From JAOSJT01 sp035362335 (GTDB taxonomy: Bacteria > Bacteroidota > Ignavibacteria > SZUA-365): a DNA stretch of 64,000 nucleotides. The translations under genes and the position numbers were made by a program. Of this stretch, positions 27,969-37,048 are shown piece after piece. The stretch is taken from assembly GCA_035362335.1 (NCBI GenBank), contig DAOSDL010000007.1, forward strand, positions 1 to 64,000, in the 5' to 3' direction. The notes below the pieces were generated by a model, which worked only from the letters and a program-made list of their open reading frames with translations, was not told the DNA's origin and made no database searches. Every line of letters starts with the position of its first letter. The first letter of the stretch is position 1.

Positions 27969-28795
27969 ACATTCGACTGCTTTCGCTACTGCCGCTGCTT
28001 GCCGCGTCGCTTCTGGCGGCGTGTTCGAGCGAACTCAAGGACGCGGGCGATCTGCCCACGAATCCGCAGTTGATCGGCGCCCATGGCAAGGGCTACGCGC
28101 TGATCGGTTCGGACAATTTCCACGGCACGGACATACGTTCGCGCCTGGGCTGGGATATCACCGGTTGCAAGAGTTGCCATGGACCGGATTACGCCGGTGG
28201 ACTCACGAATCAATCGTGCAGCGCGAGTGGCTGCCACGAGGCCGCCGATGGCGGACCCGAGGCCTGCTACGTGTGCCACGGCGATTCGCAGAGCAAGAAG
28301 TCCTATCCGCAGTGGTACAACGCCCATCGTGTGCATCTTGAAGGTACCGCCGATGCGGCCGTGACCATTGCCTGCAACAACTGCCACAATCTGCCCAACA
28401 ACTACGAGGATCCGATTCACGTGGACAAGACCACGCCGGGCAAGGCCGAGGTCAACTTCGTGAACGCCTTCGCGGAGACGAAAACCAAGGGCACCGTGGG
28501 GACGCCGAGCTTCGACGCCGCCACCGGCAGTTGCTCGAACACCTACTGCCACGGCAATTTCACCAACGGCAACAATGCGACCGTTGCGTGGAAGGGACAG
28601 GATCAGGCGAAATGCGGCAGTTGCCACGGCGATCCCGCCACCGGCAATCCCTTGCCGAAAAGCCCGCATCCTCCCGTGCAGAACTGCGTGCTCTGCCACG
28701 CCGATGTGGTGGACTCCAACAACCAGATCAAGGATCGCAACAAGCATGTCAACGGCCGCCTCAACGTCTCCGGACAGGAGCGCACCGACTGGTAA
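27965..28795 (+). CDS. multihaem c-type cytochrome lipoprotein with CX4CH sites
   Basis: 276 residues. Lipoprotein signal peptide ending LLAAC (Cys20), followed by SSELKD. Five CxxCH sites (CKSCH ~68, CYVCH ~101, CNNCH ~137, CGSCH ~218, CVLCH ~241) alternate with two wider CX4CH sites (CSASGCH ~85, CSNTYCH ~191). This CX4CH...CX2CH pairing is known from Geobacter outer-membrane cytochromes. If the CX4CH sites carry haem the protein has seven. Proposed as the outer-membrane, probably surface-facing, terminal component of the conduit. A strong terminator follows at 28820. Confidence 0.88.
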   Translation: MNIRLLSLLPLLAASLLAACSSELKDAGDLPTNPQLIGAHGKGYALIGSDNFHGTDIRSRLGWDITGCKSCHGPDYAGGLTNQSCSASGCHEAADGGPEACYVCHGDSQSKKSYPQWYNAHRVHLEGTADAAVTIACNNCHNLPNNYEDPIHVDKTTPGKAEVNFVNAFAETKTKGTVGTPSFDAATGSCSNTYCHGNFTNGNNATVAWKGQDQAKCGSCHGDPATGNPLPKSPHPPVQNCVLCHADVVDSNNQIKDRNKHVNGRLNVSGQERTDW

Positions 28796-28819
28796 CATGC
28801 CATCCCGTATCGAATCGCA

Positions 28820-28853
28820 CGCATCCCCCGCAATCGCGGGGGATGCGCGTTTT
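28820..28853 (+). terminator. terminator of the multiheme cytochrome operon
   Basis: Twelve-pair stem CGCATCCCCCGC (28820-28831) with GCGGGGGATGCG (28836-28847), loop AATC, then CGTTTT. It lies about 25 bases after the last cytochrome gene. From here to 29231 I see no further gene. Confidence 0.85.
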
Positions 28854-29231
28854 ACCGCGTAGCGGTGCTGAGTCCGCGAGCGTGACATACGGGGCTTGGT
28901 AGGCGACAATACCGCAATTCCGTCTTGGTTGTGTGCTTTCGCAACAAGCGATGTCTCCGTCTCGACGCGAGTCGGTACAATAAGGCTAAGGAAAATGTCG
29001 TCGAAAATGGTACGAAAGCAGGGAAGCTGCGGCGCGTAATAGGACATAACGAGTCCGAATAGTGCGGTGTTTTGTTCTTGATTGTTCGGTGAATTGCGGC
29101 TACTTTCCGCCTATCGACCTGATTTGCCGGATTATTCCGGTGTACGGACTCCGTTTTCAGCGATTCGCCTCGCTCGTGTTGTCGCCATCGCACGCAAACA
29201 TCGCCGATCTCTCCATTACGAAGGAGCCGCA

Positions 29232-31541
29232 ATGAAACCGTTGTTCCCCATCGTGTTCGCCTGCATCTGCCTTTTCGATTCCGGTCTCGCAGTTGCACAG
29301 TGGCAACAGCTTCACGTCCCTTCGCAGCATGGTACGCTCGCCTGTGGACCGGATGGAACGCTGTGGTTGGTAACGAACGGCACACTGTGCTATTACGACA
29401 CGGAACTCGCTGCGTGGAGATTTCAGCCCTATCCCTACGATCTGAATACGCGCGACGAGCTTGGACGCGTGGTGGATACCCCCCCTCGGCAGCTTGCCGT
29501 ACTCTCCCGCGATTCATCGATCCTCGTCTCCGCTTCAACGAAAACGTCGGGTGAAGTATATGTTCTGGTGCGTGGTGAGGAAACGATTCATTCCTCGATG
29601 CATGGGATAGCAGGTAAACGTCAAACGATCGCGGCGCCGTATGTAATACCTACACGCGGACGTGACGGAGAAGTATTGCTTTGCCACGACGATTTGTACG
29701 AGTCTCGTGACAATGGTGCGACATGGCAACTGCGTACACCGCATCCCAACGGGGTGGACAGCTTCGGCCCCGGTGCGGTGGATCCGCATGATCGCGAGCG
29801 CCTGTATCTGTTCGAAACCGGACAGCGACAACCTCGACTTCATATCAGCACCGACAATGCCTCTACATGGAGAATAGTATCGACGACGCTGCGCGCGGGA
29901 AGCCCCGCCGCGAACATGCTCCTCTGTCCGGACGGACAAATGTTCACGGGCATGTTCCATTCTCCCGATACCGGTACAACCTGGGACTATTGCGGCGTCG
30001 ACTACGGTAAGATTGACATCACTGATCAACTGAAGCGCCATGTGTACAGCACATGCGATTCCGCGGTCTATGCAAGCAACGAGTACGGTGTGTTTGCGCA
30101 ACGATCAGATGACTGGAAATTTCGCGAGACTGTGCTGAGTTCGTCGACGGATTCGAGGCGGCGCCTGCGCGCTTGCGTGGATATCGCCTACGACAGTACC
30201 TCCGGCACGCTCTACGCCATCGTCAACGATTCACTCTATGCCCTCCGCGATGGAAGGTCGACACCGATGGCCGATGCGCTGTCGGCGGTTTCCGTGTCGG
30301 GACTGCTTTCCTATGGACCGAATGGCGATACGTTGTTGCTGAGCACACCGAAATTTGTCCTCCTAAGTAGGGATCAGGGAAAAAGCTGGTCCGAGACAGA
30401 ACTTTACGGGTCACGAACTGATCGACCATTATTTACCCCCGCGAGAAGTCAAAGTGGCCTGTTATATACGGTATACCCTACTGATAATTTCGGAGTCGCG
30501 GTAATGCAGGATGGTCGACGTACCAGTAAAAAACTGCGTTGGCCCAGCGAATGCCGGCTGGTGTACGATCCATTCAGCGAGGATACCTTTTATGGCGCGG
30601 CGGGTGGTCCCTGGGGCATCTGGCGTATGCGGGATTCCATCGTCATCGCCGCCGATTCCAATGCCCTCATCGAAGCCACGACAGTGGGGCGTGTGCCGGG
30701 GGCGTTCTATGTGCCCGTCATGGCTTTCGATCCGCATCGCGAGGGCACCATGCTCTTCGGAGCACAACATGTGGGCGACACCTTCTCTCTGTTCCGAAAG
30801 ACGGAACCCGGCGTTGTGTGGGAGGAAATCAGCTCCATTGCCCTTCGCGAAGGGATTGTGGACATTCTGTACGACCCCGTCGATAGCAATCGCATACTGG
30901 TGCTCGAGCCGGCGGGTGTGCACATCTCCACGGACAACGGCGCCACCTGGCGATTTCGCGATGTTGGTCTCCGTGGCCGCAGAGCCACGTGCATAGCTCG
31001 CGATCCCCTCAATCCGCGGAATCTCGTGATCGGTGTCGACTCGCCGTCGCGCCCGGAGGCCATACCCGCCACGGCATGGGAAGGCGGCGGGGTGTGGTGG
31101 AGCGCCGACGGAGGCGAGACCTGGAGCAAGCTTCCCATCGAAGGTCTCCACAATTACAATGTGACGCATGTCGCGGTGTTCGCGAACCCTCGACGGGTGC
31201 TGGCAGCCACACCCTGTGGCGTGTATGAATATCCGTTGAATCCGACATCGACGGAGCGCACGGATTCCGGCCTGCGTCCAACGGATGCACAGATCAGCAT
31301 CCAACCGCATCCCGCGCGAAGCTCGGTACGCATCGGGTACAGCGTGGCGTCGCCGGGCACGGTGCGTATCGCGTTGTGGGACATGCTCGGCCGCGAGGTC
31401 CTGCGTCGCGTCGAGGAGGCGAGACTACCCGGCGCGCGGAGCACATCGCTCGACCTTTCACATCTGCGCGACGGTGTGTACATGCTGACGGTCGAAAGCC
31501 CGGGTGCCGCGAGTTCGCGTCGACTGCTGCTGCGGAAATAA
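29232..31541 (+). CDS. secreted beta-propeller (BNR/sialidase-type repeats) protein with T9SS sorting domain
   Basis: 769 residues. Signal peptide (IVFACICLFDSGLAVAQ). Repeated Asp-box-like phrases (SRDNGATWQL, SRDQGKSWSETEL, STDNGATWRF, SADGGETWSKL) indicate one or two beta-propellers as in BNR/Ycf48 proteins. No sialidase catalytic residues can be assigned. The C-terminus (ISIQPHPARSSVRIGYSVAS, then LWDMLGREVLRR and DGVYMLTVES) is a T9SS type-A sorting domain. ATG at 29232 has AAGGAG (29221-29226). Monocistronic in appearance; function unknown. Confidence 0.82.
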   Translation: MKPLFPIVFACICLFDSGLAVAQWQQLHVPSQHGTLACGPDGTLWLVTNGTLCYYDTELAAWRFQPYPYDLNTRDELGRVVDTPPRQLAVLSRDSSILVSASTKTSGEVYVLVRGEETIHSSMHGIAGKRQTIAAPYVIPTRGRDGEVLLCHDDLYESRDNGATWQLRTPHPNGVDSFGPGAVDPHDRERLYLFETGQRQPRLHISTDNASTWRIVSTTLRAGSPAANMLLCPDGQMFTGMFHSPDTGTTWDYCGVDYGKIDITDQLKRHVYSTCDSAVYASNEYGVFAQRSDDWKFRETVLSSSTDSRRRLRACVDIAYDSTSGTLYAIVNDSLYALRDGRSTPMADALSAVSVSGLLSYGPNGDTLLLSTPKFVLLSRDQGKSWSETELYGSRTDRPLFTPARSQSGLLYTVYPTDNFGVAVMQDGRRTSKKLRWPSECRLVYDPFSEDTFYGAAGGPWGIWRMRDSIVIAADSNALIEATTVGRVPGAFYVPVMAFDPHREGTMLFGAQHVGDTFSLFRKTEPGVVWEEISSIALREGIVDILYDPVDSNRILVLEPAGVHISTDNGATWRFRDVGLRGRRATCIARDPLNPRNLVIGVDSPSRPEAIPATAWEGGGVWWSADGGETWSKLPIEGLHNYNVTHVAVFANPRRVLAATPCGVYEYPLNPTSTERTDSGLRPTDAQISIQPHPARSSVRIGYSVASPGTVRIALWDMLGREVLRRVEEARLPGARSTSLDLSHLRDGVYMLTVESPGAASSRRLLLRK

Positions 31542-31694
31542 GACTGCGTCAATACACGTCGCCGCACCTGCAAGGCACGGGTGCGTGAAGCCGTCACACG
31601 CATGCCGTTCCTCACTCCCGTGCCGTTTGCTGTCCGAAGTACGGGGGACAGGGCGGCTTGATGGTTCGACAACGAGCGAGGCGAGCGCGCGGCG

Positions 31695-32819
31695 TCACGC
31701 CTGTCCGCGCCGATGCTCCTCCCATTTTTCCACAATGAAACGCTCCATGGCGTGGGCGTACACGCTGCGATCGAAGCGCTCGGCGTGCGAACGCAGGCGC
31801 CGCGCGTCGAAGGACAACGTTTCGAAGCGCCGTATGGCGGCGAGCAGCGACGCGGCAGTCTGCTCCTCGAACAGCACGCCGCTCACTCCCTCCACGACGG
31901 TTTCGGTGGCGCCGCCCCGCCCGTAGGCGATCACGGGGCGTCCGCTGGCCATGGCTTCCACCGGCACAATGCCGAAATCCTCCTCGCCCGGAAAGAGCAG
32001 GGCGCGGCACGCGGCATAGGCGCGCTCCACCTCGGCATCGCTCAGCCAGCCGTCGAAACGCACCGTGGGTCCGGCCAGGCGCTGCAAGCGCCGCCGCTCC
32101 GGTCCGTCGCCGATAATGCGCAGCGGCAAGGAGGCCGCATTCGCGGCTTCGATGGCGATGTCCACGCGCTTGTATGGCACCAGCGCCGACAGCACCAGAT
32201 AGTCGCCTCCTTGCGGCTCGGTAATCTGGAAGCGCGTGGTGTCCACCGGCGGATGAATCACCGTGGCGCTGCGGCCATAACAGCGCTGTATGCGCTCGGC
32301 GATGTACTGCGAGTTAGCGATGAAATGCCGCACACGCGATGCGGTGCGCGCATCCCAGCGCCGAAGGCGCGCCGCCAGCAATCGTATCATGGCGAGCTGC
32401 ACACTGCCCATGCCCTCGCGGTTGAAATACTGGTCGAAGAGATCCCACACGTAGCGCATCGGTGTGTGTACGTAGCTGATGTGCAAGGCGCCGGGGCGGG
32501 GAATCACGCTTTTCGCCACGGCGTGCGACGACGATACGATCAGATCGAATTCCGAAAGATCGAGACGCTCGATGGCGGAGGGGAAGAAGGGGAGGAAACG
32601 CCGGTAATGCCGCCTGATGCCGGGAATGCGCTGCAGGTAACTCGGGCGGATGTCGTGCCGCGCGATGATGGGGCTCAGGCGTTCGGGCACGGCCAGCAGC
32701 GTGTATATCGGCGCATCGGGAAACAGCTCGCAGAGCACCTCGAGGCATTTCTCGCCGCCGCGCATGTCGGTGAGCCAGTCGTGAACAAGCGCGATACGTG
32801 CGGCAATGGGAGCGGGCAT
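31695..32819 (-). CDS. glycosyltransferase family 4 (GT-B fold)
   Basis: 374 residues. The N-terminus IALVHDWLTDMRGGEKCLE is the classic GT4 opening with the glycine-rich loop. The C-terminal half has YLVLSALVPYKR, IIGDGPERRRL and the EX7E motif in GEEDFGIVPVEAMASGRPVI. Transfers a sugar from a nucleotide-sugar donor, probably in polysaccharide or glycolipid assembly, but donor and acceptor cannot be told. ATG at 32819 is chosen because it places the first strand as in relatives; another ATG at 32876 would overlap the divergent gene's promoter. It is not within a visible polysaccharide cluster. Confidence 0.9.
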   Translation of the reverse strand: MPAPIAARIALVHDWLTDMRGGEKCLEVLCELFPDAPIYTLLAVPERLSPIIARHDIRPSYLQRIPGIRRHYRRFLPFFPSAIERLDLSEFDLIVSSSHAVAKSVIPRPGALHISYVHTPMRYVWDLFDQYFNREGMGSVQLAMIRLLAARLRRWDARTASRVRHFIANSQYIAERIQRCYGRSATVIHPPVDTTRFQITEPQGGDYLVLSALVPYKRVDIAIEAANAASLPLRIIGDGPERRRLQRLAGPTVRFDGWLSDAEVERAYAACRALLFPGEEDFGIVPVEAMASGRPVIAYGRGGATETVVEGVSGVLFEEQTAASLLAAIRRFETLSFDARRLRSHAERFDRSVYAHAMERFIVEKWEEHRRGQA

Positions 32820-32890
32820 GTTGTCCTGTAACGGCCGGTGAGCTACTTTCCAGTCTGTAAGATAGAAAACACCCATTTCACGGCATAATC

Positions 32891-33727
32891 ATGAGCATGA
32901 ATTTCGTCATCCCCAACCGTCACGGGGATATGCTGTACGGCAATCTGCATGTGCCCGAGGGTGCGGAACAGGCACCGCTCTGCATTATCGCGCATGGATT
33001 CAAGGGCTTCAAGGATTGGGGCATGTTTCCCTGGATGGCGGATACGCTCATGGGACAGGGCATCGCCTGCATTCGCTTCAATTTTTCCCTGAACGGCATC
33101 GGCGAGGCGCGCATGACGGAATTCACCGCGCTGGACCGCTTCGAACGCAACAGTATCAGCCGCGAAATCGACGATCTGCACGATATTGTCGACGCCGTGC
33201 TGCACAAGCGCATCGCTTCCGTGGGAGTGGACGCCGGGCGCCTCTGCGTGCTGGGGCATTCTCTGGGTGGAGGTGTGGCCATCGTCGCGGCGGCGGAGGA
33301 CGAACGCATTCGCGCCGTGCTGTCGTGGGCGGGCGTTGCGAAATTCGATCGCTGGGGTCCGAAATTCAAGAAGGAATGGCGCAAGCGGGGAAGAATGGAC
33401 ATTCTCAACGCACGCACCGGGCAACTCATGCCCATGGGCATAGGCATGCTCGACGATCTCGAGGCGAATCCGCGGCGCTTCGACATCCCCGCCGCCGCCG
33501 CGGGCCTGCGGCGCCCCTTGCTGCTGCTGCACGGTGAACAGGATGTGTCCGTTCCCATCGACGAAGCGCGGCAGGTGTACGCCGCCGCCGATGCGGAACA
33601 CACGCTGCTCTACACCATCAGCGCCACGGATCACACCTTCGGTTCGGTGCATCCTTTCGCGGGTTGCACACCCGCGTTGGATGAGGCGCTGCTTGTGAGC
33701 GCCAACTGGATACTGGATCACGTGTAG
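32891..33727 (+). CDS. alpha/beta-hydrolase
   Basis: 278 residues. Oxyanion-hole region IIAHGFKGFKDWGMFP (~33), nucleophile elbow GHSLGG with Ser near 124, acid in LLHGEQDVSVP (~217) and His in SATDHTFG (~247): a complete catalytic triad. Resembles dienelactone-hydrolase/serine-aminopeptidase type esterases; substrate unknown. No signal peptide, so cytoplasmic. Divergent from the GT4 gene. Confidence 0.88.
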   Translation: MSMNFVIPNRHGDMLYGNLHVPEGAEQAPLCIIAHGFKGFKDWGMFPWMADTLMGQGIACIRFNFSLNGIGEARMTEFTALDRFERNSISREIDDLHDIVDAVLHKRIASVGVDAGRLCVLGHSLGGGVAIVAAAEDERIRAVLSWAGVAKFDRWGPKFKKEWRKRGRMDILNARTGQLMPMGIGMLDDLEANPRRFDIPAAAAGLRRPLLLLHGEQDVSVPIDEARQVYAAADAEHTLLYTISATDHTFGSVHPFAGCTPALDEALLVSANWILDHV

Positions 33728-33749
33728 AAGCGCGCGACCATTCATTTCC

Positions 33750-33786
33750 AAAAAAAAACACCGGCGCATCCTGTGATGCGCCGGTG
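33750..33786 (-). terminator. terminator of the Ycf48-like T9SS gene
   Basis: Stem CACCGGCGCATC (33759-33770) with GATGCGCCGGTG (33775-33786), loop CTGT. On the minus strand it is followed by a run of T (complement of A 33750-33758). It lies between convergent genes and could act on both, but the T-run favours the minus direction. Confidence 0.85.
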
Positions 33787-33842
33787 CCATGTCATGCCCG
33801 GGGTAGTCGCGAGCGGTGGACCGCCCGCTGGGCGAACGAGAA

Positions 33843-35078
33843 TTACAGCACGCTGAAGCGTCCCGTCACGGAGCGACCGCCCTGCGCGATATGCAGCAGA
33901 TAATTTCCGGCGGGCAGGGAGTGGCTGTCGATGGAAACGCGGTGGCTGCCGCCTTCCAACGTCCCGGAGAAGGCCATGTGGCGCACGCGTCCCAACACAT
34001 CCACCAGGGTGATGGTAACAGGACCGTGATTGGGCACCTCGATGTGCAGCACAGCCGCCCCGGCGCCGCGACGCAACGGTTGCGGGTATTGCTCCAGTAT
34101 GCGCAATGTGGCGGGAGCCGACGCACGCTGCTGGGAAATGGACAAGGTGCCGCCCGTATTCGTGCGCAGAATGGTGGTGCTCCAACCGGCGGCCATGCCG
34201 ATTTTGTGATCCACGAAATCCAGGCCCTCGAGATTCGCCTGCGGTGTGTTCTCCTGCGGCGTCCAGGTCAGACCGGTGTCGTAGGATGCGAGAATCAGTC
34301 CACTGTACGACGTGGCAATGGCATTCTCGCGTGTGAGATGACGCACGCGGGACACGCGGAAGGTGGAAATGGGCACGGTGATCATTGCCGCTTCCCAAGC
34401 GCGTCCTTTATCGCTGGAACGGAGAATCGTGCCATTGACGCCGGTGATGATTGCGGTGCTGTCGTCGCCGATGCTGACATCGGTCAATTCCAGATCGATG
34501 TTGGCGTCGCGTCCCGTCCAACGCACTCCACCATTGGTTGTGGTGCGAATGGTACCTTTATTGCCGGCGATGATGCCGAAGTCTCCACGGAAGGTGATCG
34601 CGTTGTAGTTGTTCAAACCATCCTCGGTTTTTTTCCACGTTGCTCCACCATCGGTTGATTCCAGCATGAGAGCGGCTTGTCCGACAACCATCCAATGGGT
34701 ATCGCTGCGGAAGGCGATGTCGAACAGGGCCTTGGTCGATCCGGTTTCCACTTTCTGCCAGTTCCGACCAGCGTTCGTGCTGCGAAGCATCAGGCCGCCG
34801 TAGCCCAACGCGATCACATCCGTGGCTGTGCGGAATTTCACGCGGCGCAGCACTTCGGTGGTGCCGGACTGCGGACGCGTCCACGTGCTGCCGCCATCCT
34901 CGGTGCGCAGGATTATTCCATCCTGCCCCACAGCGATTGCGGTTGAGGCGTCGTACATATCCAGATCGAAAAGTATTTCCCAGCCGCCACTGTACTGTTC
35001 AAACCACCCGAGCTGCGCCTGCGCCGCCGGAGCGATAAAGAGAATGGCGAGGAGCATCATCGTAAACAAATTCTTCAT
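33843..35078 (-). CDS. secreted Ycf48-like beta-propeller with T9SS sorting domain
   Basis: 411 residues. Signal peptide (MMLLAILFIAPAAQA). Seven or so repeats of the kind IILRTEDGGSTWTRPQSG, LMLRSTNAGRNWQKV, LMLESTDGGATWKKT predict a seven-bladed propeller of the Ycf48/photosystem-assembly type, here in a non-photosynthetic context. The C-terminus (ILEQYPQPLRRGAG, then LVDVLGRVRHMAF and LPAGNYLLHI) is a T9SS sorting domain. GGAG lies 10 bases before the ATG. Role unknown; such proteins are frequently surface or matrix proteins. Confidence 0.85.
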   Translation of the reverse strand: MKNLFTMMLLAILFIAPAAQAQLGWFEQYSGGWEILFDLDMYDASTAIAVGQDGIILRTEDGGSTWTRPQSGTTEVLRRVKFRTATDVIALGYGGLMLRSTNAGRNWQKVETGSTKALFDIAFRSDTHWMVVGQAALMLESTDGGATWKKTEDGLNNYNAITFRGDFGIIAGNKGTIRTTTNGGVRWTGRDANIDLELTDVSIGDDSTAIITGVNGTILRSSDKGRAWEAAMITVPISTFRVSRVRHLTRENAIATSYSGLILASYDTGLTWTPQENTPQANLEGLDFVDHKIGMAAGWSTTILRTNTGGTLSISQQRASAPATLRILEQYPQPLRRGAGAAVLHIEVPNHGPVTITLVDVLGRVRHMAFSGTLEGGSHRVSIDSHSLPAGNYLLHIAQGGRSVTGRFSVL

Positions 35079-35319
35079 GGCAGGTCTCCAAATGGTGTTC
35101 CCGATTCGTCGATAATCTAAAGAGTGAATGGCAGTCCGTCAAATTCGGGTGCTGCGAGCCGGTGCTTCACAGGGAAAAAATATAACAGCAATAATGGTAA
35201 CACGTGAAATGACAAGGAGTTACAGCGGGGGAGCGGCGTGGAGCACGAATTATTAAATTTTCGTAAGTCATTCAATGACAATGAGTTGCGATGATTGATG
35301 TCGGAGCGGATCAACAGAA

Positions 35320-35577
35320 TTTTAAAACCACGGATTGCACAGATTTCACACGGATTTGCACAGATTATTCGTGGAAGTCCGCAAGGATCCGCGCAGTAGC
35401 CGCAGGGGAAGCAACCCAATGCCCGCTGTCGGCAGCGACGCGAATCGGCGTCCATTCCCTGTCGGGGCGGCGGGGGTGCGGGTTGACCCCCGGTTGCTTC
35501 CGTCAAACTTTACTCTTTACTCTTCACTCTTTACTCAACGCATCACCGCTCAGATGAGCATGATGCAGGCAGCGAGA
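35320..35577 (+). repeat. dispersed intergenic repeat, modules B and C, copy 2
   Basis: Runs from TTTTAAAACCACGGATTGC through CACAGATTATTCGTGGAAGT, AGGATCCGCGCAGTAGCCGC, the pyrimidine-rich ACTTTACTCTTTACTC, to GATGCAGGCAGCGAGACC. Collinear with 10138-10395. The rest of the 35079-35598 interval holds no gene that I can support. Confidence 0.8.
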
Positions 35578-35590
35578 CCATGCTGCTTTG

Positions 35591-35626
35591 AAAAAAGGAA
35601 CGCGGGCTCCGGTAAGAGCCCGCGTT
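35591..35626 (-). terminator. terminator of sucC
   Basis: Stem AACGCGGGCTC (35599-35609) with GAGCCCGCGTT (35616-35626), loop of six. On the minus strand it is followed by CC and six T (35591-35596). It begins 27 bases after the sucC stop. Confidence 0.88.
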
Positions 35627-35652
35627 GCTACGAACGGAATGCGTGTCGGCTA

Positions 35653-36867
35653 TCAGGCGGCTTTGCCGGCCAGCGCCTGCGTGACCATGGTGGCGGCATC
35701 CTTGAAATTGCGGGCCACCATGAAGTTCAGGCCGGATTTCTGGAGAATTTCGGCGGCCTCCACGGCATTTGTGCCTGCGAGACGCACCACCAGCGGCACG
35801 TTGAGATTCTTGAGATTGCGCGCGGCCTGCACGACGCCGTTGGCGATGCGGTCGCAGCGGACGATGCCACCGAAAATATTGATGAGAATGGCTTTCACAT
35901 TGGGATCGCTGAGAATGATGCGAAAGCCCTGCTCGGTGGTTTCCGCGCTCGCGCCGCCGCCCACATCGAGGAAGTTGGCGGGCTCGCCGCCGGCGAGTTT
36001 GATGATGTCCATGGTGGCCATGGCCAGTCCGGCGCCGTTCACCATGCAACCCACATTGCCATCGAGCTTGATGTAGTTGAGGTTGAATTTGGAGGCCTCG
36101 ACTTCCAGCGGCGCTTCCTCGGTGACGTCGCGCAGCGCGGCGAAATCCGTGTGGCGGAACATGGCGTTGTCGTCGAGATTCACCTTGGCGTCGAGCGCGA
36201 GAATGTCGCCGTCGGCCGTGAGCACCATCGGATTGATTTCGAAGAGACTGGCGTCCAATTCCTCGTAAGCATGCGCGAGGGCCATGAGGAACTTCACCGC
36301 GTTCTTGAACGCCGCGCCGGACAATCCGAGGCCGAAGGCCAGCTCGCGGGCCTGATAGGCCTGAAATCCCACACCGGGATCGATGGCGACCTTGAGGATT
36401 TTTTCCGGTGTTTCCTCGGCCACTTTTTCGATTTCCATGCCGCCTTCGGTGGACACCATCATCACATTGCGCGACTGCGCGCGGTCCAGCAGCATGCCCG
36501 CGTAGAATTCCCTGGCGATATTCACTCCCTGCTCGATGAGCACGCGGCGGACGATTTTTCCTTCATCGCCGGTCTGTATGGTGACGAGCAGATTCTTGAG
36601 CATGAGCGAGGCGTAACGCTCGACTTCCTCCAGCGATTTGGCGACTTTGACGCCACCGTCGAGGATCAATTCGCGCGTTTTCGGATTCAGAATGCGTCCC
36701 TTGCCGCGGCCGCCGGCGTGAATCTGGGATTTCACCACCCACACCGATCCTCCCAGCTTCTTCGCCACGCGCAGCGCCTGCTCGGGCGACGTCGCCACTC
36801 CACCCTGCGGTGTCGGCACGTTGAAGCGCTTGAGAATCTCCTTGCCCTGGTACTCATGAATTTTCAT
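35653..36867 (-). CDS. sucC: succinyl-CoA ligase, beta subunit
   Basis: 404 residues. ATP-grasp domain at the N-terminus (MKIHEYQGKEILKRFNVP, QIHAGGRGKG) and CoA-ligase domain at the C-terminus (GGEPANFLDVGGGAS, ILINIFGGIVRCD). With SucD it interconverts succinyl-CoA and succinate with ATP/GTP formation in the TCA cycle. No sucD is adjacent in this window. A separate terminator follows. Slightly longer than the E. coli protein (388). Confidence 0.97.
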   Translation of the reverse strand: MKIHEYQGKEILKRFNVPTPQGGVATSPEQALRVAKKLGGSVWVVKSQIHAGGRGKGRILNPKTRELILDGGVKVAKSLEEVERYASLMLKNLLVTIQTGDEGKIVRRVLIEQGVNIAREFYAGMLLDRAQSRNVMMVSTEGGMEIEKVAEETPEKILKVAIDPGVGFQAYQARELAFGLGLSGAAFKNAVKFLMALAHAYEELDASLFEINPMVLTADGDILALDAKVNLDDNAMFRHTDFAALRDVTEEAPLEVEASKFNLNYIKLDGNVGCMVNGAGLAMATMDIIKLAGGEPANFLDVGGGASAETTEQGFRIILSDPNVKAILINIFGGIVRCDRIANGVVQAARNLKNLNVPLVVRLAGTNAVEAAEILQKSGLNFMVARNFKDAATMVTQALAGKAA

Positions 36868-37048
36868 GCGTCAATCCTTGTACTGATAGGTAAACGTACT
36901 CGTTGTCTCGAAAGGGGAAGTAGCCGTAACTCCCTAAAATGCGAAACTTGCCGCTAACGTACAATGCGCCCGCGAAACTGATCGACAGAACGGCACTGTC
37001 ATTGACAACCTGAATCGCAGTTGGGAACAACTCCCCATTGGCCGGCAT
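36854..37048 (-). CDS. small open frame, possible gene remnant
   Basis: 64 codons from an ATG at 37046-37048, with a protein-like composition (ALYVSGKFRILGSYGYFPF). It overlaps the first 14 bases of sucC, has no ribosome-binding site, and I recognise no family. It may be the decayed end of a once longer gene; the remaining interval from 37049 to 37548 shows nothing that I can identify. Confidence 0.2.
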   Translation of the reverse strand: MPANGELFPTAIQVVNDSAVLSISFAGALYVSGKFRILGSYGYFPFRDNEYVYLSVQGLTHENS

